Below, one piece after another: positions 11,700 through 25,283 of a stretch of DNA of 64,000 nt. This stretch comes from Chloranthus sessilifolius (taxonomy: Eukaryota > Streptophyta > Magnoliopsida > Chloranthales > Chloranthaceae), in the NCBI GenBank assembly GCA_021018995.1, contig CM037596.1, positions 7,081,501 through 7,145,500 on the forward strand, written 5' to 3'. The first letter of the stretch is position 1; each line of letters opens with the position of its first letter. The position numbers and the translations under genes were made by a program. Under the pieces are notes generated by a model. The model worked only from the letters and a program-made list of their open reading frames with translations, was not told where the DNA came from and did not search any database.

Positions 11700-12039
11700 T
11701 TTTAGGAAGGCTCAAACTCTGCATGCATGCACGCCCAATTAGTAAAATAATATGGGCATGGGCCTAAAATGTTGCTCGTTTATGGCTTAACCCTATTGGG
11801 CCCAAGTTTTCATATAAGACCAAAAGTTAATCCAACGGACAGTGACCCCTTGCCAAATCTCTCTCTCTCTCCGTCTCTCTCTCTATAACTAACTACCAAA
11901 AGTTAATCTCATGGACAATGGCCCAAGCTTTCATATATTAATGCATAAATCCTTCCATACCCTTCAACTTACTCATATCAAACTCAATTCTCAAGTCTGA
12001 ACCATTTCGTCACCTATCAAACTGCTTTCTCTCTCTGTC
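11700..12039 (+). promoter_or_regulatory. Probable promoter and leader of the PADRE gene
   Basis: This stretch precedes the ATG at 12040. It contains a pyrimidine patch (CTCTCTCTCTCC, about 11859-11884) and an AT-rich ATATATTAATGCATAAAT at about 11933-11950 that could serve as the TATA region. These are typical plant core-promoter marks; the transcription start is not known. Confidence 0.35.
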
Positions 12040-12534
12040 ATGGGTAACTTTTTTTGCACTGCATCCATCATCTCTAGTGGAGCTGTGAAGGTTTTCCTGA
12101 ATGATGGTAGAATGGAAGAGTACAAAAGGCAAATTAAAGCAGGTGAGCTCATGATAGAGAACCCCAGACAGTTTGTTTGCGACGCTGCTCATCTCCACGT
12201 TGGCCGTAGAATCGCAGGGCTAGCCGCCGACGAAGACCTCGAACCGCACCAGATTTACTTCCTCCTTCCCATGGATTTGCTCTACTCAGTCGTCACTGAA
12301 GAGGAGATGGTCTCTTTCTCCTACAAGGCCTCTAGTGCAACCAAGTCAGCAAGACCAAAGAACATTGGTAGAATTTTCCCTGTTTTTGTTGATTTTTGCA
12401 TGTCCCCGTCAGAAGTCAAAAAGTTGACCGAGCCCATCGGAGATGATCTGAAGTCAAAGGAACGGATCTTGAGGCAGAGATCATGGATGCCCAAGTTGGA
12501 TACCATTGAAGAGAGTCCATACACAGTCGGATGA
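12040..12534 (+). CDS. PADRE-domain (DUF4228) protein, single exon
   Basis: 164 residues, complete from ATG to TGA, no intron, typical of the small plant PADRE family. These proteins have no known enzyme activity; many members respond to pathogens or abiotic stress. It starts MGNFFC: Gly2 is a likely N-myristoylation site and Cys6 a possible palmitoylation site, so membrane attachment is inferred. The body shows family marks: KVFLNDGRMEEY near residues 18-29, an AGLAADEDLEPHQIYFLLP segment in the middle, and the C-terminal RQRSWMPKLDTIEES motif at about 145-159. The frame is clean and codon use is more GC-rich than the flanking DNA, as expected of a real gene. Adjacent genes give no functional clue. 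Confidence 0.9.
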   Translation: MGNFFCTASIISSGAVKVFLNDGRMEEYKRQIKAGELMIENPRQFVCDAAHLHVGRRIAGLAADEDLEPHQIYFLLPMDLLYSVVTEEEMVSFSYKASSATKSARPKNIGRIFPVFVDFCMSPSEVKKLTEPIGDDLKSKERILRQRSWMPKLDTIEESPYTVG

Positions 12535-12962
12535 AAAGTCAAAAGGTCAGAAAGATGGGGCGATGTGATGCTTCTAATTTAGTTTGGTTCACTACTGAAA
12601 CACTTATATTTTTTGATAGATATATGCGATATTTATGGCCATCATAAATGTTTTCGCAAGATTGCAAAGTGTGTGACTATAAACACTGTGCATATCTGTC
12701 CATAATATCTGTTTCACAACTGATCTCTACTCCTTTTTGTTCTTGAGAATTATATTGTAATTTGGGTACCGTAAGATGTTGGTCTTATTAAATACCATGG
12801 CCCTCTCCTAAATTTTCAAACATGTTATCAAGATGTTCTACTCTTTGTTAAAGTTGAATGCCACAGATTTTGGAGGCTCTCATATCTATTAGGGTCCACT
12901 TTAGATAGGACGCCATCGGGTTCAAGCGCACTTCATAAACTTCTAGTAAGATAGTATACATA
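12535..12962 (+). other. 3' flank of the PADRE gene
   Basis: Probable 3' UTR followed by intergenic DNA. No convincing AATAAA was found; T-rich blocks lie near 12606 and 12726. No other feature. Confidence 0.35.
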
Positions 12963-13632
12963 GGCTGTGTTTGGCATAACTCTTTATTAGCTCCCTGCCA
13001 TAGCCGAATATACTTGCCCCCTTTTCCTTGCTAACTCTCTATGAAAGCAGGATTTACTTGCTCTAGTAGCCACCTATTTGTTTTTTGCTAAGGTTGCGTA
13101 TGGCATAGTTCTCTGCTGACCCCTGTCATAGTATAGTTCATCTGCTTTAACAAGTTCCCATCCTCTTTGTTAACATCATGCTACCTGCGTAGGGAGGTAC
13201 CCTTTCTCCTTGTTAACTCTTTGCATAGCAAAATTTTACGTAAGATTTATCTGTTCAACAGTTCTACCCTTCTCTCTACTCACTCCTTGCTAGAGCAGAT
13301 TTTATTTGCTCTGATAGGGAGTTAGTAGAGAGCAGGGCAGTTGCTGCTAGAGCAGATAAATCCTCCTTTCCAGAAAGTTAGAAAAAAGAATAGGAACCAA
13401 TTAACTAAAGCAGGTGAACTCTGCTGTGGCAGAGGCTAGCAAAGAGCTATGCCATACGCAGCCTAACTCTCTGCCATATCAAATAAAACATGCTCTAGCA
13501 GAGAGTGAGTAGAGCCATGGGGGAACTGGTGGAGCAGGTAAATCCTGCTCTGTAAGGACTTGGCAAAGAAAAGAGAGGAACTTACTAAAGTAGGTAAACC
13601 CTACTCTGGCATAGAGCTATGCCAAACATACC
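12963..13632. mobile_element. Outer MITE, GGCTGTGTTTGGCATA family
   Basis: The left end GGCTGTGTTTGGCATAACTC and the right end GAGCTATGCCAAACATACC are inverted. The target duplication is not clean. The element is split by a related copy at 13092-13463 and also holds repeated GCAGGTAAATCCTGCTCT-type words. Confidence 0.6.
13092..13463. mobile_element. Nested PIF/Harbinger-like MITE
   Basis: Ends GGTTGCGTATGGCATAG and CTATGCCATACGCAGCC are near-perfect inverted repeats. Flanked by TAA at 13089-13091 and 13464-13466. It lies within a related older copy (12963-13632), giving a self-nested arrangement. Confidence 0.8.
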
Positions 13633-13924
13633 CATATATATCTCTAAAAGAAAAGGGAGATTCATTCTTCCTTTCAAGCACTTTAAAGCTAGCAAGCACC
13701 ATTTGGCTACCAAATCCTGTGAAGAAATGTGTGTATCCAGATTTCTTTCAAAACTGAAAAAAGAAATCTGTGCATCCAGATTCCAAGGCCCCCAAATTTT
13801 GTTGTGATTGATGTCAACAGATTACCAGACTAGTGAAAAATCTCGTAGCCCTTAACAAGTTTTCAGAGGTACCATTATTTACAATTTTATATCTTGTGAA
13901 AGTTGATCTCACCTCATCTCCTCT

Positions 13925-14225
13925 AGTCGAAGTGCATTGACCGCTTTGAACCAGACTCTGGAGATCATTTTTCGTCCGAATAATTTCACACAAGTGATCT
14001 TGAGATCAAGCGGCATACCATCATATAGAACCCAAAATGTGACCCTAAAATCACGTGGTAACGCTTAAATAGGATTTTTGGGTCACCTTCTGAGATGTGT
14101 GCTACGTGGAATGCAAAAAGACCGTCTAATGGTACTCTCATGATCTCAAGATCATTTGTATGGAAGATTGGGACGAAAAATAATCTCCATCGTCTGATTC
14201 AAAGCAATTTATTCATGCGGAGAGG
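13925..14225. mobile_element. Foldback MITE, copy 3
   Basis: Arms share GACTCTGGAGATCATTTTTCG and GTGATCTTGAGATCAAG on the left and CTCATGATCTCAAGATC, TGGAAGATTGGGACGAAAAA and ATCTCCATCGTCTGATTC on the right. The centre has GATGTGTGCTACGTGGAAT. Termini are not sharply defined. Confidence 0.55.
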
Positions 14226-14965
14226 AAATCAGGCGATGCCACAATTTGAGGGGTACAAATTATGCTACCTTATGTGAACTCAAAAAGACTCTTTTTGTCA
14301 AAAAGTCAAAGATTATAAAGCTCATGATAATCTTATGACTAGCAACTAATGTAATATATGCAATTTGGTACTAATCTTTGACGTAAAGATCTTTACATCA
14401 TGACCTTCAATTGTAGCCATTTAATCATCGATGCTTGATATAGTTGCTCAATCATAGTTGCGTAATTGAGAGAAAAATAGATTGCACTCTCTCCATTGTA
14501 GCTATGTGACTAGAGAAAAAGTTAATTAGATAAACAAGAGTTGCTCCTTTTCTATCTATGCCTCCCCTTTTGAGCTAGTATTAGGTACGTGCAGAGTGAC
14601 CAAATTCAATGATATTATTTTACAGTTTACTCAAATTCAAATAGTGGTGCAATTTGTTTTAGACAAGCTTCTTAATCAAGACTGTAAATTTTTTTGAAAC
14701 CCTTGAGCTGATCTTAAATTTACAAGGCTGCAAAAATTTAGATCATATCCTGCAAGGGAGATGACTTAGGTGGTATTTGCACATGGAGCAAAATATATCA
14801 TTTAGCTTTTCTTTTAAATTCCGTGCTTGGGCCAACATTGTGTGTGAGTGATGGCTCTCATATTAAAAGTACTTGTGTTTTTTTGTTGTATAAAAAATTG
14901 ACCTATATAGGTATCTTTGGTATGTGTGCCAAGACTCAAATCGGGTGAAGCCTAGTTTGATGGTC
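14226..14965. other. Intergenic DNA, no gene seen
   Basis: No coding or repeat structure that I can support between the foldback MITE and the retrotransposon stack. Confidence 0.35.
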
Positions 14966-14970
14966 CAATT

Positions 14971-15416
14971 TGTTGTATATTTTAAAGAGTTTTAAAAAAC
15001 TTTCTTTCTTGATTTATTTCAAGATAAATTTTTTTTGTGGTAAAAATAAGTATAACAAATTTTAAAGAATTTTTCTCTGAAAATGTTTCTTAAACGGCTA
15101 ATATTTTTTTTTACGAAAAGATGCTTTAACGGATAGTTTTTGTGAAAAGGGTTTTAACTGTCATCTTTTCTTATGAAAAGATGCCTTATTGTTTATCTTT
15201 ATCTGAAAAGATACAAGAGATCTGAAATCTTTTCACCTTAATCTGAAAAGACACAATGGTTCGGAATTTTCTCTATAAATAAAGATAAGATCTCCGTTAG
15301 AAAGACACAAAAAAAATAAGACTTTCTTTCTTTTTGGGTATATTACGTAGTGTTCAAAATTCTTTTTGTGAGTGCAAATACAAAAAAGTATTGCAAAGGG
15401 CTGGGCTTGGTTGTAT
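14971..15416 (+). repeat. 5' LTR of copia element A (visible part)
   Basis: Matches the 3' LTR pieces at 21502-21712 and 30415-30671, including GTTTTAACTGTCATC (which identifies the empty site for element C), AAAAGATACAAGAGATCTGA and GGGCTTGGTTGTAT. A TATA-like CTATAAATA lies near 15271. Confidence 0.85.
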
Positions 15417-18400
15417 GCACTTGACGAGAAATATAGAGTGAAAGAATATGGAAATCGTACTTTCTTTGTTAGCAATTTATTTGATTTTAAGATGAAAAAT
15501 GATAAGTCTATTCTTGCGCAAGTATACAACTTGTAACTTATCATTAATCATCTTAGTTCGGTTGGGATTAAACTTCCTGAGGAATTTCAAGTTGGTACTA
15601 TAATTTTTAAATTACCGCATTCTTAAAATGACTATAAAAAGAAGATAAATCATCGATAAGAGAATGAATCTTTATCTATGACTCAATTTTTACGTCATCT
15701 ACAAATTGAGGAAGAATCAAGACTTCGATATTCTAAAGATGATAAAAGATTTGATCTCAGGACAAATTTGGTTGGAAACATTAACTCAATTAATGATTCC
15801 AATCTAAATAAGAATTTGAAGTCAAATAAGAATAAAGACCAATTCAAGAAGAAACCCACTACCGATCAAAATGACCAGCAAAAATCCAAGAAGATATATG
15901 GAGTTTGTTATGCTTGTGATAAATCTGGTCATTTTACCAAAGATTGTCGCGTTCGCAAAAAACAAGAAACATCATCTCACTAAGGAGAAGATCATAGCCA
16001 TAATTAGTGAAGTCAACTCTGTGATGAAAGATGAGGGATGGTGGCTGGAAACCGATGCTACAATTCACATCTCCAACGACCGCAGTGTGTTGAAAACATA
16101 CACACCTATGATTGATGGTGTAGTGCAACTTGGTACTCATGTCATAGCAAAAGTTCTTAGAATTGGCATAGTGGATCTCAAGTTCACTTATGACAAAGAA
16201 GTCACTCTTACTAAGATTCATTATGCACCTGATATGCATAAAAATTTTGTATCAGGTGTCATCTTCAATAAAAGTGGCATCAAGATGGTTTATGAGTCCG
16301 ATAAGTTAATCTTATCAAAGAATGGGATGTTTCTGGGCAAGGGTTACCCTGGTAATGGGATGATCAAACTTAACATTGCGAATGAAATTTTTAGTTCTGC
16401 TTATATTGTTGATTCTTTTAGTTTGTGCCATGGTAGATTAGGACATCTAAATTCTAGTTCTATGAAGAGTATGATAACTTTATATTTAATTTCTAAATGT
16501 GATACTTTTGTCTTGGATAAATGTGAAATTTGTGCATAGGTGAAGATTGTTCGAAAACCTTTTCCAAGTGTGGAAAGGAGTTATGAAAAATTAGGCCTCA
16601 TCCATTCCGATAAATGTGACTTAAAAAATACTGAAACTCGTGGGGATAATAAATATTTTATTACCTTCATTGATGACTTTTCTAAGTTTACATACATCTA
16701 CTTATTGAGAACAAAGGATGAAGCACTTGACAAATTTAAAATTTATAAAGCAGAGGTTGAGAATTAATTGAAGACTTCAATTAAGGTCTTACGGAGCGAT
16801 ATGCGTGGAGAATATTTATCACACGACTTTGATGAGTTTTGTGAATCTCATGGTATTATCCATCAAGTTACCACTCTTATATACCTCAGCAAAACGGAGT
16901 TGTAGAAAAGAAAAATTGTACTCTTGTAGATATGATAAATGCTATGTTGTTAAATTCGGGTTTACCGAAGAATATGTTGGGTGATGCTTTACTTACATCT
17001 TGTTATATATTGAATAGAGTACCTTTTAAAAATCAGAATATAACCCCATATAAATTTTGGTTAAATCATAAACCTCACTTAGGATACTTTAAAGTTTGGG
17101 GGTGTCTTGCATATGTAAAAATTTCCAACATTAAGAGACCTAAGTTAGGGGTTAAAACTGTGAAATGCATATTTATTGGTTATGCAAAACATAACATATT
17201 ATATAGGTTTTGGGATTTAGAAAATAATGTCATTATTGAATCTAGAGATGCAGAACTTTTTGAGAATATACTCTATCTCGATCGCCATAAATCAAATCAA
17301 GATTTGAGTATCTCTAGTTCTTCTAATAATGATATTGTTGCTTCTAGCAATGATGTTATTGCTTCCAACAACGATATTGTTGTGACTAATAATCCTACTT
17401 TTGGATTCATAGAACCTAAAAGGAATAAGCGAGCGAGACATCATACCACTTTTGGACCTGACTTTTATGTTTTTCTCGTAGAAGGAAATAGAAATAATAT
17501 TAAGAGGGAATATTATATTTTTAATGTTGAGGGCGACCCTACAACCCTTAAGGGCATATTATCATCAATTGATTCATTTTTTTTAAAGAAGTCATCGATG
17601 ATGAAATGAACTCAATTTTATTTACTAACACTTAAGTGTTAGTCAACTTATTCCCTGGTTCAAAAACAATAGAGTGTATTTAGATATTTAGAAAGAAATT
17701 AAGAGTTGATGGATCCATAGATACGTTCAAAGTCAGATTAGTGACTAAAGGCTTTCGACAAAAAGAAGAATTTAATTATTTTGATACTTATGCACCTGTT
17801 GCTAGAATATCCACTATTAGACTCTTGTTGGCGTTAGCTTCAGTTCATCATCTATCATTTATCAAATGGATGTAAAAACAATATTTTTGAATGATGATCT
17901 CACTGAAGAGATATAAATGGAACAACCCGAAGAGCATGAAAGGTCAAGAGCATAGAGTGTGCAAGTTGGTCAAATCACTGTATGATATGAAATAGGCTCC
18001 CAAATCATGGCATGATAAATTTGATAAAGTGATGTTATCAAATGATTATAAGGTCAATGAAGCAGACAAATGTGTATATAGTAAATTTAATAAAATCTCT
18101 AGTATTATTATCTATTTTTATGTTGACGATATGCTCATATTTGGTACCGACATAGAGTGCATCATTAAGACCAAACTATTTTTGTCTTCAAATTTTAAGA
18201 TGAAGGATATGGGAGAAGCTGATACAATTGTAAGAATTAAATGATGAGTATATATTTTTAATCCAATCTCATTATATTGAGAAGTTCCTTAGAAAATTTA
18301 ATTACTATGATTGTAATCCAGTTTCTACCCCTTATGATCCTAACTTAAAATTGAGAAAGAATACTGGAAGGTATATTTCTCAACTAAAATATGCAAGGGT

Positions 18401-19239
18401 AATTGGTAGTCTAATGTATGTAATGCATTGTACTCGTCCAGATATTGCCTATGCTGTGGGTAAACTCAGTAGATATACTAATAATCCTGGTAAAAAATAT
18501 TGGGATGTTATACATCAAGTACTCAAATATCTTAGAAGGATTATAAATTATGTCTTGCATTATCTTGAGTATCCTGCTGTTCTAGAAGGATATAGTAATG
18601 TCAGTTGGAACATAGATAGTGAAGAATCAAAGTCTATGACTGGTTGGATTTTCACTATGGCAAGTGGAGCTATTTCTTGGGGATCTAAAAAGTAAACTTG
18701 CATAACTCATGCCACTATGGAATTTGAGTTTATTGCACTTGCTGTAACATGTAAAGAAGCAAAATGACTTAAAAACTTATTGGTAGACGTACCTATAGGG
18801 AATAAATCTGTCACTGCAATTACCATATACTGTGATAATGAAGCAACTCTTAAACGAGCGAATTATAAAACGTATAATGGTAAAGATAGACATATAAGTT
18901 TGAGATATAACTATGTCAAAAGTATACTCAAGGGTGGAGTAGTGACTTTAGATTCTGTAAGGTCGAAGGAGAATTTGGCTGATCCTCTTACGAAGGGCCT
19001 TGCAAGAGAATACTTACATATGACATCTAATGGAATGGGGTTGAGGTCTATAAAATAAAAATCACCTTCAATAGGAACCCAACCTAAGTCTTGTGAACCA
19101 TTACTTAGGTTCAATGGGAAAAATAACTTGAACTAGTGATTATGTTGGCACTATAACGAACTATATGTTCAAAGATAACTCATTCCCATATGTCTACCAA
19201 ACTAGTGTTATTCTTGAGAGAGAGGATGAGATTGATTCA

Positions 19240-21079
19240 TGATGTGTATTTTTAATTGTAATGTTTTACTCGCAAGTGCACGAATCGGTTTGTATATAGT
19301 GGGTGCAGAGTACGAGATCGTTCCCACGAGGACTAATTTTGAAAGATCTAAAAGAGACAAGCAATTCTAAAAATCTACTAAGATCTAACAGTATTCTACC
19401 AGTCTTATAATTTAAATGGCTTGATGAGATGGTAATTAATGACTACAAACTAAAATTCAATTGATAATTCAAAAGTAAAGGTAAAGATGATGATAAAGAT
19501 GAAGATGCTAAATCCTCCCATCTTTGGTTCGTTCTTCCCATAATATAAATCAAAGGATTAAATTATGAGATATTTCATTGGTAACAAACATCTTTTATGG
19601 AAGATCAATGGTCAACACCCTAATAGGTTCCACGTTGCATCCCTGCAATCAGGACTTAGATGATTTTCATATATAGATCTGGGATCAAGGGCATGGTTAG
19701 GCACACATGATCTCAGGTTCAAATAAAAATCATCCCCAAAGTGGGTAAAAATTCCAACAAGAATACCACTTATAAATATGAAATCAAGGGCATGGCTAGG
19801 CACACTTTATTCAGATTAGAGAGTATTTAAGATAAAACTACCATTACAGATCCAAGATCCAGGGCATGGCTAGGCACACTCGATCCCAGAACATAATCGT
19901 AATTAGATCCACACGATGAAAGCAAAAAGACCATAACAATGATTGGATAAAATTACCGTCACAGATTTGAGATCCCGGGCATGGCTAGGCACACGCGATC
20001 CCGGTTAGTGGCGGGGATTTCATCCGTTCATGATAGCACAACAACCATAAAATAAAATCTCATATTTTAATCCTTAATTTATATTATTAAAAGTACATCC
20101 CTCGGATGGGAATCATTAGATCCCCATCCCTCGGATGGGAATCCCTATAAATTTAGCCACACATACTGTAATTAAATGACATAAATAAATAAAGAAGGGA
20201 AAATAATATTAATTTAATAAATTAAAATTACCTCAAACTTCAAAAGAACTTACTTTGATCCAAAAGTACGATGATCTTCAGAAATGAAATTTAATGCAGG
20301 AATAAACTTTGAACAAAAATTATAAACTGAAGGAATGAGTACTGAAAAATTAAGGGAACAAAGCTCTCAAAAAGGAATAATAAAACTTCCCTATTTCTAT
20401 GTCTAACTATGAAAAATAATGGCTAAAAACTAAAAACTCTAAAACTAAAACTCTTTCCTAAAATAAATTCTCTAATTCCCCCTCCCTTTTTTCCGAAGTC
20501 TTTGAGTCGCTTTAAATAGACCCCTCGTCGCAGAAGTCTCCCAAGCCGTAAATTCAGGGTAGATTAATCGACCCAATATGGGTGATGCATCGAGCCTCCA
20601 AAAAGTCTAAAAAAATTAGCTTTAAAGTGTCAGTTCCGTGTCAGACACTGCCTTGTCCTCGATTAATCGACCTACAGGGTCGATGCATCGACCCCCCAGA
20701 AATCCGTGAATTTCAGCACCTTCTTTGTATCAGACACTGCTTTGGTATTTCGGCCATAACGTTCTGTCCCAAACTCGGATTGAGATAATTCTTATGCCGT
20801 TGGAAAGCTGACGAAAAGATCTACAACTTTCGTGTTTTAATAATTTCATAATTCAGCCATCTTGAAGGTCCAAATTTAGCCGCAAGTCACACCAAGTTCT
20901 CGATTACCTAAAGTTGCAGTGTTTTGACATTATATTTAGAATTCTTGGGCTGTTTTCTATACTTGGCTTGTATTGACCTGAAATACTTCAAATCTAATAA
21001 TTCTCATCAGATAGCCTTCATCGGACAGCTAAATGTAGGTATTTAGGGGTGAAATATCATCATATTTCAGTACTCATCA
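19240..21079. mobile_element. LTR-like insert B inside element A, probable solo LTR
   Basis: Starts TGATG and ends CATCA. The flanks ATTCA (19235-19239) and ATTCC (21080-21084) form a near-perfect 5-base target duplication. It lies between RNase H and the 3' LTR of element A. The 1.84 kb contain no gag-pol. They hold four copies of GGCATGGYTAGGCACAC and two CGATTAATCGA/GATGCATCGA segments. A plant LTR-type stretch with CGGCCATAACG and CGTTGGAAAGCTGACGA is also present. Lineage not determined. Confidence 0.7.
19680..20005. repeat. Four copies of GGCATGGYTAGGCACAC
   Basis: Copies start near 19690, 19790, 19864 and 19978. The last two sit between GATCC and CGATCCC, giving a GATCC-motif-GATCCC direct repeat. 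They are spaced irregularly at 75-115 bases and lie inside LTR-like insert B. Confidence 0.85.
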
Positions 21080-21712
21080 ATTCCCTTAATGAATCTATAG
21101 TTTTATTTAAGATGGAGTTGAATACAGGAGCCACCCTTGATAGATTCACCTATTTGAGTGTGAAAGACAGGCCGCTTTCTATGAAGCAATCGACTCTCCT
21201 AGAGCACTCAAGAAACTGGCCATAAATGTATTGGCTTTTTAAGAATACTAAATTTTATAAATTATAATGTGTGTAATATATCCGGTTTGTTGGATAAGGT
21301 CCTTTGCTCAAGGCTATAAGTTACTAAGCAGCTTGATAAACTTTGATATACTTACACTAAATGAAAGTTCAAATCTTTTAGATACTTTCATTTATGCATT
21401 ATAATTTTTATATGCCCCAAATAGATTATTTTTTAAAAACTTTTAAAAATAGTGGGAGATTGTTGTATATTTTTTAAAAACTTTTTAAAATAGTGGGAGA
21501 TTGTTGTATATTTTAAAGAGTTTTAAAAAATTTTCTTTCTTGATTTATTTCAAGATTCACTTTTTCTTTTCATAAAGAGTTTTAACAAAGTTTCTTTCTT
21601 GATTTATTTCAAGATAAACTTTTCTTGTGGTAAAAATAAGCGTAACAAATTTTAAAGAATTTTTCTCCGAAAAGATGCTTTAACAGATAGTTTTTATGAA
21701 AAGAGTTTTAAC

Positions 21713-22628
21713 TGTTAGAACCCTTTTGTCAGATTCTACTCTAAAAAATTGTGTAGATCTCCCTTAGGATAAGTGAGTGCCAAGATGGATGGATCTACCT
21801 TGATGAAGTAAGGCTAACAATCACATTCTCCTGATTCCATAAAATGTTTGTTTTAAAAGAAACTTAAAACACTAGAACCGGGGTTACTGTCTGTACCCTG
21901 ACAGCGTGCTGTGATAATGTTGACAGCGAGCTGTCATAGCTTTAACAACGCGTCGTCATATATTTAACAGTGCGTTGTTAGTCTACGGGACGCCAAACTC
22001 CTAATTTCTCTTTTGTAAAAAGGGTTTTTTGGACTTTTCTTGTTTGTAGAGTTTTAGGATTTTTGATAAAAGGTTTTTCAAAATAGGAGGAAAGATTAAG
22101 CAAGCAAAAGAGCTTCTTCCTCCTTGAGCCAAAACCCTAGAACTTCATCTTCTTCAATCTTAAAAACTATTGTTGTGTTTGAAAATAGATTTTAACTCAA
22201 AGGTTTTCTCTCTTCTTCATCCTTTAGAATCTTATTTTACTCAAGTGAGTTGAGTGTGATTCATCCCTAGAAATTAGGGTATGTGATTGATAGCCTTGTG
22301 GACTTCAAGGCGGATCGTTGTGCGTTCATCAACGGTTGAAAAAAAGCATCCAAATCGGAGAGCTATTGAGGCGACCAGTGAAGGGGAGTTGATTTGCATA
22401 GAGGTTTGATTGGGGATGTGCATTGTCTGTATATCATTCGAAACTCTTTGTAATTTTTTATTTTATAGTGGATTTGGTTTGTGCACTTAGATCCCGTGAT
22501 TTTTCCTAGTGATCGGGCTTTCACGTATATCTCGTGTTGTGGTGATTATTGGCGTTACTATCATAATCTCTAGATTAAAATTGAATTAATCGAATACCCG
22601 ATCAATTCCGTACATTGATAGAATTTCA
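21713..22628 (+). repeat. 5' LTR of element C
   Basis: 916 bases, paired with 29476-30409. Contains a cluster of imperfect palindromes of the ACAGCGCGCTGT type (about 21900-21985). Confidence 0.9.
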
Positions 22629-22629
22629 A

Positions 22630-22647
22630 TTGGTATCAGAGCAGGTT
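22630..22647 (+). promoter_or_regulatory. Primer-binding site of element C
   Basis: TGGTATCAGAGCAGGTTC begins one base after the 5' LTR and matches the complement of the initiator-Met tRNA 3' end, the usual copia primer. Confidence 0.85.
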
Positions 22648-25283
22648 CGCTCGTTTTGATTCTTTTTGAATGGAGCGTTTATGGCATATTTGAGAAATTC
22701 TGATTTACCTAAAGAGGGCATCTCCACAACACGTCCGTCATTGTTTGATGGACATAACTATCCTTATTAGAAGGCCAAGAAGAGGGCATTTTTCAGATCT
22801 ATAGATCTCATGGTTTGGTCTACTGTTGAAACCAGTTGGACTCCACCTCAAGAAATGGTCCATCTTGATGGAATTGAGAAAATCACCATTAAACCCGCTA
22901 ACCGTTATAATAGTGAAGAAAAACAGGCTACAAATGATAACTATAGAGCTTTGTATGTCATTTTTGGAGCTGTAACAACTTCCGAATTTAAAAGGGTGTG
23001 TGATTGTGAGGTGGCGAGAGATGCCTGGTTGATCTTGGAGACCACGTTTGAAGGGACTCCATAAGTTAAGATTAAAAAATTGCAAATGTTAACTACGCAA
23101 TTTGAGAATCTTCGGATGGATGATGATGAGATGTTTACGGACTTCTACACCAAACTAAATGATATTGTCAATGGGTCCTTTTACCTTGGAGAGGAGATAC
23201 CTCTAAATAAAGTTGTTAAGAAGGTTCTAAGATCCTTGCCTGAAAGGTTTAGACCCAAGGTAACGACTATCTTTGAAAGTAAAAATATTGACAAGATCAA
23301 TATAGATGAACTTGTGGGATCTCTTCAAACCTATGAATATGAGATTCAAGGTAGTAAAAAATAAAAAGGTGTTGCTTTTCGATCCTCTAAGAAAAAGGTT
23401 GAGGATGAGGATTGTGGTAGTGATGATGATGAGGATCTTGCCTTGTTTGCTAAAATGTTTAAGAAAATTTTCAAAAATAAAAACAGTGCTGGCAAGTCCT
23501 ATGAGAAACCAATACTTCCTGTCAAGAAATCTCATAAGGAATCTTCTGAGGAAACGCAATGCTTCAAGTGTCGCGGCTATAGTCACTTTGCTTATGATTG
23601 TCCCAACAAGAAGAAAACTTTTGGGAAATCTAAAGTCATGGCTGCGGCAAAAGAAGATGACACTAGTGACAAGGGTTCCTCAGATGAATCAAATGTGTCC
23701 CAACATCAGTTTCGGGCATTTGTAGCATCCATTTATGAGGAGACCCAAGTTTCCCCTCTTGTGAGCCATGCTATTTCGGATGAAGATGAAGATGTGGTGG
23801 ACATATTTGAAGTGTACGATGAACTTTATCTTGTAAGCGTTCAATTGAACAAAAAGAAGATGAAGTTGATCAGAGATGTATCATCTCTCACGTCCTCATG
23901 TGTTGTTAAAAATGTTGAGCAAAATCTTTTGATTGAAAATGTTGAATCCTTAGAAAAGGAGGTAAATAACTTAAGGGATAAAGTTAAGTGTTTGGAATTT
24001 AAAGGAGCTGAGTATTGCTCCAAATACAACAGTCTCAGTGTTGAGAATGAAAGGCTCAAGAAAGAGCTTTCAAATGAAAAATTCACCCTAGGAAAATTGC
24101 AAAATGCTAGGGTTGACATTCAAAGGGCTTGGGATGCCTGCAGGGGATGGGGTGATAAAATCGGGTTGGGTTTTAAGGAAGTGAATAATTGAAATTTGTT
24201 CCCAAACTCCCAAGAAATTCTAACAGTGAATCTTCATCTATTTTACCTCCTCTTTTGCCTACCCCATAACATCCTATATCCGTTAATGGCAAAAAGGGTT
24301 CAAATTATTTCTACTGTGGTAGAAGAGGACACATCAATCTCACTTGTTCCGTAAGAAAAATGAACCTTTTTCATTAAAAATATGATACAATAGTTTTCTA
24401 TCGATTGAGGGCTCTAGGAAATTTAATGGAGTGGAAGTGGGTTAAGAAAAACACTGTAAATGTTTTGGTTGTTCACACTGCCTTGCAAGCTTTTGAGCCA
24501 TCTAAGTAGTTTCTTGACACTGGGTGTTCAAAATATATGACTGGAAACAAGTCGTATTTTTCATCTTTTGAAAAATGTGACTTTGGTTCTGTCACTTTTG
24601 GAAATGGGGGCAACTCCAAAATTGTTGGGAAAGGAGTAGTTGATGCTCCTAGGTGTCCTAAGCTCTCGAAAGTTTTATATGTTGACAGGTTAAAGGCTAA
24701 TTTGATTAGCATCAGTCAGCTGTGTGATGAAGGGATGAATATCACGTTTACTAAGTCTGGGTGTTTGGTTGTAGATAAATCTGGAAATGTCTTTCTAAGT
24801 GGAATAAGATCCTCTGATAATTATTACACTTTTCATGTACAATCTGATCCCACTTGCTTGTTGGCTTCTAGCGATGAACTTGAATTGTAGCATCGAAGTC
24901 TAGGTCACATGAATACAAAGGACCTTGTGAAAATTGCGAATGATGAAATTGTCAAAGGTCTACCTAAACTAAGAAAATGTTCAGACTCGGTTTGTGGTGC
25001 GTGTCAATTGGGCAAGCAAACTTGAGCCCCTCATAAAAAACTCTCTAGTACTGCTACCTCTCGGGTCCTTAATCTTATTCATTTTGATCTTGTTGGACCA
25101 ATGAAAGTGAACAGTATTGGAGGAAAGAAATATATCTTAGTCATAGTGGATGATTTCTTTCGATATTCTTGGATTGCCTTTTTTAGAGAGAAATCAAGTG
25201 CCTTTGATGAATTTGTCATCATTGTTAGACGATGTCAGGTGAAAAAGGGTTTTAATGTCAAGCATATTAGGAGTGATAGAGGT

